The notes beneath the pieces were generated by a model. That model did no database searches and was not told the DNA's origin. It worked only from the letters and a program-made list of their open reading frames with translations. A DNA stretch of 10,672 nt. Origin: CAZXNF01 sp050741255. Its GTDB lineage: Bacteria; Pseudomonadota; Gammaproteobacteria; Burkholderiales; SG8-41. The position numbers and the translations under genes are program-made. This document shows positions 6,240 to 10,672 of this stretch, one piece after another; positions within the stretch are counted from its first letter, which is position 1; every line of letters begins with the position of its first letter. The stretch is taken from assembly GCA_050741255.1 (NCBI GenBank), contig JBOIEQ010000144.1, positions 1-10,672 on the forward strand, written 5' to 3'.

Positions 6240-7632
6240 GCCGGTCCTTCACCACCAGCAGGACGGTCTTGAGGATGATGTAGAAGTCCAGCAGCATCGA
6301 CCAGTTCCGCAGGTAGGCGAGGTCGTGGTCGATGCGCTTCTTCATCTTGTCCACGGTGTCGGTTTCGCCGCGGAAGCCGTTGATCTGCGCCCAGCCCGTG
6401 ATGCCGGGCTTCACCTTGTGGCGCACCATGTAGCCCTTGATGATGCCGCGATACAGTTCGTTGTGGGCGACGGCGTGCGGGCGCGGCCCGACGATGCTCA
6501 TGCGCCCCTGCAGCACGTTGAAGAACTGCGGCAGTTCGTCCAGCGAGGTCCTGCGCAGGAAGGCGCCGAGCGGCGTGATGCGCGTGTCGTTCTTCCGCGC
6601 CTGCTGGATGGCGCCGCCGTCCTCGCACACCGTCATCGAGCGGAACTTGCTGACGATGATTTCCTGGCCGTTCAGCCCGTAGCGGCGCTGGCGGAAGATC
6701 ACGGGGCCGGGGGAGGTGAGTTTGATGGCGGCGGCGATGGCGATCAGCAGCGGCGAGATCGCGGCGATGATCAGGGTCGAGAGCACGATGTCGCTGATCC
6801 GCTTGACCAGGTTGTTCATGCCGGTGAACGGCGTTTCGCAGACCGCGACCACGGGGATTTCGCCGACCGAATCCATGCGTCCCTGCATCAGGTCGGTGAC
6901 GAAGATGTCCGGCACGAAGTAGATGGAGGCGGTGGTATCGCCGAGCGAATCGAGCAGCTTCAGGATGCGCGCCTGCGAAGCCATCGGCAGCGCAAGGTAG
7001 ATGGCGTCGATGCCGTGTTTTTTGGCGTACAACGACAGGTCTTTGAAGCTGCCGAGCAGCGGCGTTTCCGCCGGCGGGGCGACGCGGTCGTCGCGCCGGT
7101 CGTCGAAAAAGCCCACCAGGCGCGTGGCGACATAGGGGTTGTTCTGGATCTCACGGGCGAGCGCCAGGCCGTGTTCGTTGACGCCGGCGATGATCACGTG
7201 CTTCTGGGCGCCCTGGATCGCGGTGTGGGCGATCCGGCGCAGCGCGAAGTGCGCCGCGAGCTGGCTGGCGGGCGCCACGATGAGCCAGCCGAGGATCGCC
7301 TCGCGGTCGAGCGTTTCCACGTAGCCGGTGGCGTAGCCGAAAAACAGCAGCAGCGAAGCGATCACGCACCAGTTGCCGAGGATGCTGCGGATCAGGCGCC
7401 AGCCCGACATCTGCAGCCGCTTGGTGCCGGGAAAGGTCACGGCGAAGGTGATCATCGACAGCACCAGGTAGGGCGGCGTGAGCGCGCCTTCCCGGGCGAA
7501 GGCCACGGCCCACAGCGACAGCACGAGGATCAACGGCTCCCACAGCGCCTCGACCAGCAGGAGCAGGTTGTTGCCGCCGAGCGTGAAGGTGGACGCCCGG
7601 CGGAAACGGATGTCCGAGGAATGCTCAGCCAT
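6229..7632 (-). CDS. wcaJ: Undecaprenyl-phosphate glucose phosphotransferase (WcaJ/EpsB-type initiating sugar transferase)
   Basis: 467 residues, close to the length of WcaJ-type enzymes. Four N-terminal hydrophobic segments (about 21-46, 53-68, 86-103, 112-130) are followed by a Rossmann-like domain starting KHVIIAGVNEHG (144-155), and a C-terminal bacterial sugar transferase domain: reentrant hydrophobic segment 281-303, SPGPVIFRQ (307-315), KFRSM (329-333), DELPQF (365-370), SIVGPRP (379-385), KPGITGWAQ (408-416) and DLAYLRNWS (437-445). It moves a hexose-1-phosphate, probably glucose, from a UDP-sugar to undecaprenyl phosphate on the inner membrane, the first step of the repeat unit. Its ATG overlaps the epsA stop by 8 nt and has no Shine-Dalgarno sequence of its own, which suggests translational coupling. 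The sugar specificity is inferred from the family. Confidence 0.95.
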   Translation of the reverse strand: MAEHSSDIRFRRASTFTLGGNNLLLLVEALWEPLILVLSLWAVAFAREGALTPPYLVLSMITFAVTFPGTKRLQMSGWRLIRSILGNWCVIASLLLFFGYATGYVETLDREAILGWLIVAPASQLAAHFALRRIAHTAIQGAQKHVIIAGVNEHGLALAREIQNNPYVATRLVGFFDDRRDDRVAPPAETPLLGSFKDLSLYAKKHGIDAIYLALPMASQARILKLLDSLGDTTASIYFVPDIFVTDLMQGRMDSVGEIPVVAVCETPFTGMNNLVKRISDIVLSTLIIAAISPLLIAIAAAIKLTSPGPVIFRQRRYGLNGQEIIVSKFRSMTVCEDGGAIQQARKNDTRITPLGAFLRRTSLDELPQFFNVLQGRMSIVGPRPHAVAHNELYRGIIKGYMVRHKVKPGITGWAQINGFRGETDTVDKMKKRIDHDLAYLRNWSMLLDFYIILKTVLLVVKDRHAY

Positions 7633-8452
7633 TCAGCTGGCGGGGCTGGGATCCGTTGACGGGCGCCATCTTGCCGACGGCCTGCACGCGATTGCAGACG
7701 TCGAGCTTGCGGAAGATGCGCTGCAGGTGGTTTTTGACCGTGAACGCGCTGATGTTGAGGATCATGCCGATCTCGTAATTGGTCTTGCCGTTGCGCACCC
7801 AGTCGAGGATCTCCATTTCTCGCGCGCTCAGGACGCTGGCGGCGAAGGAATCCGCCGTTTCGGCCGCGGCCGGTTTCGCGTTCGCGGCGGTGTACTGCTG
7901 GGGCAGGGGCGAAACGCGCCGCAGGGCGGTGTCGATGTACGGCAGCAGGATCTCCAGCATCTTCCGCGCGTTGGGTGGCGCACTGCGGTCCGAGTTCATG
8001 GTGATGTACAGGCAGTCCTGCTGGCTGCGCTCGTCGTGCAGACCGTGCACGAGGATCGACTGCATCGGACGCAGCGCGGGCGGCATCACGCCGGCGTCGT
8101 CCGGTCCCGCGGCGTGGAGCGTATCGGACTGGCTCATGCCGAACGGCAGGCGCCGGTACTCGACCCAGCGTGCATGCACGCGCCGCAGGAAGGCGGACAT
8201 CTCCTTGGCGACCGAGGAATCCGCCGACACGCGCGGCACCGAAACGACGTCGTAGCGGATCTCCCCGGCGGAAAAGTCGCCCCAGGCCGCGATCAGGACT
8301 TCATGCGGCAGGAAATACTGCAGTTCTCCCTGCAGCCATGCGAACAGTTCCATCGGGCGCGTGACGCCCAGCGAGTCGCGCACGACGCGCGAGTACTTGC
8401 CCCAGTCTTCAACCAAGGGGGCGGGCCCCGCGACGGGCGCGGGCTCGGGCAC
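7625..8452 (-). CDS. epsA: EpsA-like LuxR-family transcriptional regulator (XrtB/PEP-CTERM type)
   Basis: 275 residues from the GTG at 8450-8452. The N-terminal ~180 residues form a conserved domain opening EDWGKYSRVVRDSLGV and containing LFAWLQGELQYFLPHEVLI; it is not an evident receiver domain. An Ala-rich linker (about 186-206) leads to a LuxR/FixJ helix-turn-helix at about 208-262 (LSAREMEILDWV, NYEIGMILNISAFTVKNHLQ, RKLDVCNRVQAV). This layout and its place directly before the initiating sugar transferase match EpsA of exosortase-B EPS clusters. The start is unsure: no in-frame ATG lies upstream of the conserved core. Alternatives are TTG at 8473, 8482 or 8563 (the last would give 312 residues), none with a good Shine-Dalgarno sequence. 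It is the first gene of the epsA-wcaJ-transglycosylase operon and likely controls the EPS locus; its ligand is unknown. Confidence 0.9.
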   Translation of the reverse strand: MPEPAPVAGPAPLVEDWGKYSRVVRDSLGVTRPMELFAWLQGELQYFLPHEVLIAAWGDFSAGEIRYDVVSVPRVSADSSVAKEMSAFLRRVHARWVEYRRLPFGMSQSDTLHAAGPDDAGVMPPALRPMQSILVHGLHDERSQQDCLYITMNSDRSAPPNARKMLEILLPYIDTALRRVSPLPQQYTAANAKPAAAETADSFAASVLSAREMEILDWVRNGKTNYEIGMILNISAFTVKNHLQRIFRKLDVCNRVQAVGKMAPVNGSQPRQLNG

Positions 8453-8623
8453 ATTCCGTGAGGTCGTGTCCAAGCGGTTCAAATCCGTGCGCTCGTGACA
8501 GGAATTGGTGCGTCGGCGTGCCGGTGCGTCCGAAGCGAGGCGCGGAAACCGCCGGCAGGGCAATAGGCGCCCATCCTCTGTGCGAAGTCGTGCTGCATTT
8601 CAACCACCATCTCCCGAACTGCC

Positions 8624-8643
8624 CGGCACCTGCGTGGGTGCCG
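8624..8643. repeat. Hairpin in the probable epsA leader
   Basis: CGGCACC (8624-8630) and GGTGCCG (8637-8643) form a perfect 7-bp stem with a 6-nt loop. It lies about 20 nt after the start site predicted from the sigma-54-like box at 8671-8690, so it would be near the 5' end of the epsA mRNA. No proper T-tract follows on either strand. Confidence 0.4.
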
Positions 8644-8670
8644 TGGCGTTGTTTTGCCTATCGGCTGCTA

Positions 8671-8690
8671 AAGCAATAATTGTGCACAGC
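8671..8690 (-). promoter_or_regulatory. Candidate sigma-54 promoter for the epsA operon
   Basis: The minus strand reads CTGTGCACAATTATTGCTTT. Against the -24/-12 consensus TGGCAC-N5-TTGCW it keeps one G of the GG, the CAC, the 10-bp spacing and a perfect TTGCT; the other -24 G is T. It aligns closely with the better box before epsL (TG-N-GCACAA ... GCTT in both). The start site would be near 8661, giving a leader of roughly 100-210 nt depending on the epsA start. A missing -24 G weakens many sigma-54 promoters, hence modest confidence. Confidence 0.4.
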
Positions 8691-8823
8691 AGCACCAGCC
8701 TACACATTCTAGTTTTGCATGGCTATATGTCTGTCCGTGTATCACTGACAGTGCGCCAGCGTACGAATGCTAGGCGCGGAATGCAGAATAAAAACGGAAA
8801 TACTGCCTATGAAAATACGTCTC

Positions 8824-8854
8824 TTGTCCTACAAGGGTGTGACTGTAGGAACAA
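8824..8854. promoter_or_regulatory. Interrupted inverted repeat, possible activator site upstream of epsA
   Basis: TTGTCCTACA (8824-8833) faces TGTAGGAACAA (8844-8854): CCTACA/TGTAGG pairs perfectly and TTGT/ACAA pairs after one extra A, with 10 nt between the arms. The centre lies about 178 bp upstream of the start site predicted for epsA, a usual distance for an enhancer-binding protein. It could also be a dimeric operator for EpsA itself. There is no T-run, so it is not a terminator. Confidence 0.4.
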
Positions 8855-8984
8855 AAATGTGAGCATTATTTAACGTTTGGAAGCCGTTGACTCCGTGATG
8901 AGAGCCCGGCATGACTGTGCTGTAAATGTTGCGACGCACAATGCCCTATCTTCGCGCAGAAATCCAGCGCTTTGTCGTAACTTG

Positions 8985-8998
8985 GTGCTGGTAAGCAC
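8985..8998. repeat. Small hairpin after the epsL stop
   Basis: GTGCT (8985-8989) and AGCAC (8994-8998) form a 5-bp stem with a 4-nt loop, 25 nt beyond the epsL stop codon. The minus strand after it has no U-tract, so it is at best a weak, Rho-assisted 3' end. Confidence 0.2.
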
Positions 8999-9022
8999 GC
9001 GGAAATGCGGGATTGCGGGACG

Positions 9023-10294
9023 CTAGAACTTCAGACCCGCGGTGACGCCGGCGACGGTGTCGATGTAATTGAAGTTCGGGTAGTTCGAGATGCGTTGCCC
9101 ATGACGTACGTAGGTTGTCAGCGTCAGCGTGCGCATCGCCGCCCATTCAAGGCCCAGTTCGCCCGTAGCGGTCTTGTCGCGCCGGAGGAACGGCACCGGG
9201 ACGATCGCGCCCTCGTATTCGCGGATGTCGTAGCTGGCCGTCAGGCGGGCGGTGGTCTTCGCGGTAATCGCCCAGGCCGGCACCAGGTTGATGTAGTTCG
9301 TGCTGAAGTAGCTGCTCGTGCCCTGCAGGAAGGGATACAGGTTGCGCCCGATGGCGGCATTCAGCGTCAGCTTGCCGGTCGGCGTCCACACATAGTCGAT
9401 CTGGCCGATCACGCCGGAGAAGTTGCGATCCGGGAAGGGGTTGTTCTCGCGCGCGAGCCAGCCGAGATACCCGTGTAGGGACGATGCGCCGCTCATTTCC
9501 CAGCGGCCGCGCAACAGCGTTTCATGCTGATCGTAGCTCCCCGGGAGTTGCGTGACCGGGCTGATGACCTGTCCCACATAGGTCGCGGTCGATTCCCGCT
9601 GGATGATCCCGAGCGTGCTGCCCGAAGTCGCGACGTACTTCACGCCGCCCTCGAGGGTGTCCATGTCCGTGTTGCCGACCTGGGTGAACACGGCGCTGTT
9701 CTTGAAGGTCGTGTGATCGTAGGCGCCCGTCACATGCCAGCCGCCCGACACCCGGTAATCCACGTGTGCGCGTTGAATCTGGCTGGTCTGCACGTTCAGG
9801 TTCCGGCCCCGAAAGTCAGCGAAACTGACCGGCGCTTCCGTTTGCGCGGCCACCAGAGTGCCGGTCAGGTCTGGCGTCAGCGACCACAGCCAGGCGGCGC
9901 GGTAATTCTTGCCGTTGAAATCCAGAAAATCGAAGGTCTGGTAGCGGTAGGCGGTGATCTTCGCCTCGAGCTGAAAACGCTGCAGGCCGTAGGGTTTGTC
10001 GACGGCAATGGCGGCGTAGGCCGTGCTCACCCAGTCGGACTTGCGAGGCTTGCCGAGCGTCGTCTGCGGATCCACGTAGGACGGCAGCAGAAACAGGTTG
10101 GTGTCGTAGCGCAGCGTGGCGCCGAAACTGAAATTGAGGGCGTCGTCGCTGTCGCAGCGGCCCGTTGCGGCAGCAAGACACCCGAACAGGCCCACGAGCG
10201 CGCGCAGCCGCAAGGTGCGCGCGCGGGCACCAACGCCCCGCTGTGGGGCGTTTTTGTCTGGAGTCGGGGGCGGCGTCGGAGGGTAACGAAGCAA
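9023..10294 (-). CDS. epsL: EpsL-like outer-membrane beta-barrel of XrtB/PEP-CTERM EPS systems
   Basis: Up to 423 residues. A basic then hydrophobic stretch (LRLRALVGLFGCLAAATG, about 28-45) looks like a signal peptide; the mature part begins near DSDDALNFSFGATLRYDTNLF. The rest alternates short amphipathic beta strands rich in Tyr, Thr, Trp and Gly, and ends TAGLKF with a terminal Phe, as outer-membrane barrels do. The content and position fit EpsL, the barrel found in exosortase-B EPS loci, probably an export or outer-membrane assembly factor; its exact role is unknown. The start is unsure: no in-frame ATG exists before the barrel. TTG 10294 gives a 27-residue proline/arginine-rich extension, while TTG 10213 or GTG 10195 would begin at the signal peptide. 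A + strand terminator-like hairpin (10232-10255) falls inside the extension, which favours a later start. It is single on the minus strand, divergent from the gene at 10670. Confidence 0.9.
   Translation of the reverse strand: MLRYPPTPPPTPDKNAPQRGVGARARTLRLRALVGLFGCLAAATGRCDSDDALNFSFGATLRYDTNLFLLPSYVDPQTTLGKPRKSDWVSTAYAAIAVDKPYGLQRFQLEAKITAYRYQTFDFLDFNGKNYRAAWLWSLTPDLTGTLVAAQTEAPVSFADFRGRNLNVQTSQIQRAHVDYRVSGGWHVTGAYDHTTFKNSAVFTQVGNTDMDTLEGGVKYVATSGSTLGIIQRESTATYVGQVISPVTQLPGSYDQHETLLRGRWEMSGASSLHGYLGWLARENNPFPDRNFSGVIGQIDYVWTPTGKLTLNAAIGRNLYPFLQGTSSYFSTNYINLVPAWAITAKTTARLTASYDIREYEGAIVPVPFLRRDKTATGELGLEWAAMRTLTLTTYVRHGQRISNYPNFNYIDTVAGVTAGLKF
10232..10255 (+). terminator. Rho-independent terminator-like hairpin, plus strand, at the epsL 5' end
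   Basis: AACGCCCC (10232-10239), a 5-nt loop, then GGGGCGTT (10245-10252) run into a T-tract at 10251-10255. This is a classical intrinsic terminator shape on the plus strand, but no plus-strand gene lies upstream for several kilobases. On the minus strand it has A's before the stem and no U's after it, so there it would act only as a leader hairpin for epsL. Confidence 0.6.
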
Positions 10295-10329
10295 AAGTGG
10301 AATTCCGGCAGACTCGCGCGCGCGAAACG

Positions 10330-10345
10330 CATGCGGATCCGCATG
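10330..10345. promoter_or_regulatory. Perfect 16-bp palindrome, possible upstream activator site
   Basis: CATGCGGATCCGCATG equals its own reverse complement. Its centre lies about 135 bp upstream of the start site predicted for the plus-strand sigma-54 promoter, the usual range for an enhancer-binding protein site. Relative to the epsL promoter it lies in the transcribed leader. The function is inferred. Confidence 0.45.
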
Positions 10346-10390
10346 ATGATCGTCCTGTACGAGCCGGTATTACGGTGACAGTTCACCATC

Positions 10391-10406
10391 AAGCGACGTT
10401 TGTGCC
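10391..10406 (-). promoter_or_regulatory. Sigma-54 (-24/-12) promoter facing epsL
   Basis: The minus strand reads GGCACAAACGTCGCTT: GG at -25/-24 (10406-10405), CAC, exactly 10 bp, then GC at -13/-12 (10394-10393) followed by T. Compared with TGGCAC-N5-TTGCW it differs mainly in TC for TT before the GC. The start site would be near 10381, giving an epsL leader of about 87 nt (TTG 10294) to 168 nt (TTG 10213). It mirrors the plus-strand promoter at 10448-10462. Confidence 0.6.
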
Positions 10407-10423
10407 CATGGATAACACCGGCG

Positions 10424-10441
10424 TTAGTCCGATCGGACTAA
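10424..10441. promoter_or_regulatory. Perfect 18-bp palindrome between the two sigma-54 promoters
   Basis: TTAGTCCGATCGGACTAA is its own reverse complement. It sits between the divergent -24 boxes: its edge is 6 bp from the plus-strand -24 GG and 17 bp from the minus-strand one. Its size suits a dimeric helix-turn-helix regulator, for example the LuxR-type EpsA (LuxR-family boxes are 18-20 bp dyads), acting on both genes at once. The binding protein is unknown. Confidence 0.55.
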
Positions 10442-10447
10442 ACAGTG

Positions 10448-10462
10448 GGCACGAACGATGCT
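10448..10462 (+). promoter_or_regulatory. Sigma-54 (-24/-12) promoter facing the gene at 10670
   Basis: The sequence reads GGCACGAACGATGCT: full GGCACG -24 box (10448-10453), 10 bp from GG to GC, GC at 10460-10461, then a T-run. Against TGGCACG-N4-TTGCW only the T before GG and the first T of TTGC differ. The start site would be near 10473, leaving a leader of about 197 nt before the ATG at 10670. This is the best promoter match in the window. Confidence 0.7.
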
Positions 10463-10475
10463 TTTTACTGCCGAT

Positions 10476-10562
10476 ATGCGCGCCGATGTCATGCTCATGC
10501 AACGCTTCAACAGCATCATGCTGCGCATGGATTGTATTGGTCTGGTGATGGGTTTCCGATAG
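10476..10562 (+). CDS. Possible leader peptide (28 aa), speculative
   Basis: ATG at 10476 opens a 28-codon frame ending TAG at 10560-10562; internal ATGs include 10491 and 10497. It contains six methionines and no recognisable motif, and no Shine-Dalgarno sequence is visible; with the predicted start site at 10473 it would be almost leaderless. Its last codons cover the left arm of the leader stem (10547-10556), so translation could in principle change folding. It may well be chance. Confidence 0.15.
   Translation: MRADVMLMQRFNSIMLRMDCIGLVMGFR
10511..10523. promoter_or_regulatory. 13-bp palindrome, possible upstream site for the epsL promoter
   Basis: CAGCAT-C-ATGCTG is a perfect dyad around one base. 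Its centre lies about 136 bp upstream of the predicted epsL start site, nearly mirroring the distance of the 10330-10345 palindrome to the other promoter. Shared GCAT/ATGC elements surround both. The function is inferred. Confidence 0.3.
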
Positions 10563-10627
10563 GTCCATACGGGCTATATACGGTTGCGGGGTCGCAGCGC
10601 AGCATACGCACCGTATAGAAACCCATC
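10547..10627 (+). promoter_or_regulatory. Structured 5' leader element upstream of the gene at 10670
   Basis: GATGGGTTTC (10547-10556) pairs perfectly with GAAACCCATC (10618-10627). Directly inside, TATACGG (10577-10583) pairs with CCGTATA (10611-10617), so the right arm is a continuous 17-nt pairing strand while the left arm carries a 20-nt insertion. The loop holds a small TGCG/CGCA hairpin (10585-10596). ATACGG also occurs at 10567 and 10578, 11 bp apart, and inverted at 10611. The stem ends 42 nt before the start codon. It fits no riboswitch class I can recognise; as DNA it could instead be an operator cluster. Confidence 0.45.
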
Positions 10628-10655
10628 CGCATTTCACCGCACGCAGATTTTCGAC

Positions 10656-10672
10656 AGGAGATTGACCTCATG
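10656..10672 (+). CDS. Ribosome binding site and start codon of a gene cut by the window edge
   Basis: AGGAGA (10656-10661) with an 8-nt gap to ATG at 10670-10672, the last three bases. This is a strong start signal, and the long regulatory region before it supports a real gene on the plus strand. Its product cannot be seen; from the context it is likely another EPS or PEP-CTERM gene. Confidence 0.65.

Larger units (their letters stand above)
8453..9022. other. Noncoding spacer between epsA and epsL, AT-richer core
   Basis: No open frame here looks like a protein. The first ~110 bp may include an N-terminal extension of epsA. From about 8650 to 8900 the base composition turns clearly more AT-rich than the genes, typical of a regulatory region. 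It holds a sigma-54-like box facing epsA (8671-8690), an 11-bp palindrome CACTGACAGTG (8743-8753), a larger interrupted inverted repeat (8824-8854), and small hairpins at 8624-8643 and 8985-8998. No tRNA, insertion sequence or CRISPR repeat is seen. Confidence 0.7.

Noticed and set aside
6238..7659. 473-residue plus-strand frame opposite wcaJ
   Set aside because: It follows the wcaJ frame exactly in antisense and has no recognisable fold.
8505..8873. 122-residue plus-strand frame in the epsA-epsL spacer
   Set aside because: Composition changes midway, no ribosome binding site, no motif; it overlaps the likely promoter of epsA.
10397..10466. Intrinsic terminator formed by the long inverted repeat followed by TTTTT
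   Set aside because: The stem is interrupted by a large inner hairpin, and the same bases match a sigma-54 box; no gene upstream needs ending.
10165..10548. 127-residue plus-strand frame across the divergent promoters
   Set aside because: It runs through an intrinsic terminator, two palindromes and the sigma-54 box; the Cys-rich tail looks accidental.
10547..10627. c-di-GMP (GEMM) riboswitch
   Set aside because: A GCGGGG stretch recalls the class, but the conserved GCAAAGCC-like core and tetraloop layout are missing.
1..10672. CRISPR arrays, tRNA/rRNA genes, insertion sequences
   Set aside because: No regularly spaced repeats, cloverleaf, transposase motif or terminal repeats were seen.

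Overview
This GC-rich window (roughly two-thirds G+C by eye) looks like a chromosomal piece of a Gram-negative proteobacterium, most likely a betaproteobacterium. The main evidence is a group of genes belonging to the exosortase-B / PEP-CTERM type of exopolysaccharide (EPS) system: an EpsA-like LuxR regulator, a WcaJ-type undecaprenyl-phosphate glucose phosphotransferase, an EpsL-like outer-membrane barrel, a CPBP/CAAX-type membrane protease of the kind linked to exosortases, a VanZ-like membrane protein, and a bifunctional GDP-mannose enzyme. The exosortase itself, the polymerase/flippase and the export proteins are not in the window. They are expected beyond the right edge, where a plus-strand gene begins at the last three bases.

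Layout. Positions 34-2690 (minus): a membrane-bound fused MFS/spermidine-synthase-like protein, preceded by a translationally coupled pair, a small cupin and a 69-residue hypothetical protein. Positions 2801-3496 (plus) hold the CPBP-family glutamic protease, which converges on a VanZ-like gene (3504-3854, minus). Positions 4058-5545 (plus) hold mannose-1-phosphate guanylyltransferase / mannose-6-phosphate isomerase, with two hairpins in the region upstream. Positions 5556-8452 (minus) form a compact overlapping operon, epsA - wcaJ - lytic transglycosylase. Positions 8453-9022 are a noncoding, AT-richer spacer. Positions 9023-10294 (minus) hold epsL, and 10295-10669 is a divergent regulatory region in front of the cut plus-strand gene.

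How the parts may work together. ManC supplies GDP-mannose, WcaJ starts the repeat unit on undecaprenyl phosphate, the lytic transglycosylase may open peptidoglycan for the export machine, and EpsL sits in the outer membrane. EpsA is the local regulator. The CPBP protease and VanZ protein are likely inner-membrane accessory proteins.

The most striking part is the 10.3-10.67 kb intergenic region. It contains two back-to-back sigma-54 (-24/-12) promoter matches, one facing epsL and one facing the gene at 10670. They form the arms of an inverted repeat, with a perfect 18-bp palindrome between them and further palindromes on either side at nearly equal distances. The plus-strand transcript would carry a leader of about 197 nt with a strong stem-loop. 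A weaker, similar sigma-54 box lies in front of epsA. This fits RpoN control of the EPS locus, as known for PEP-CTERM systems with PrsK/PrsR regulators, but no such regulator gene is in the window.
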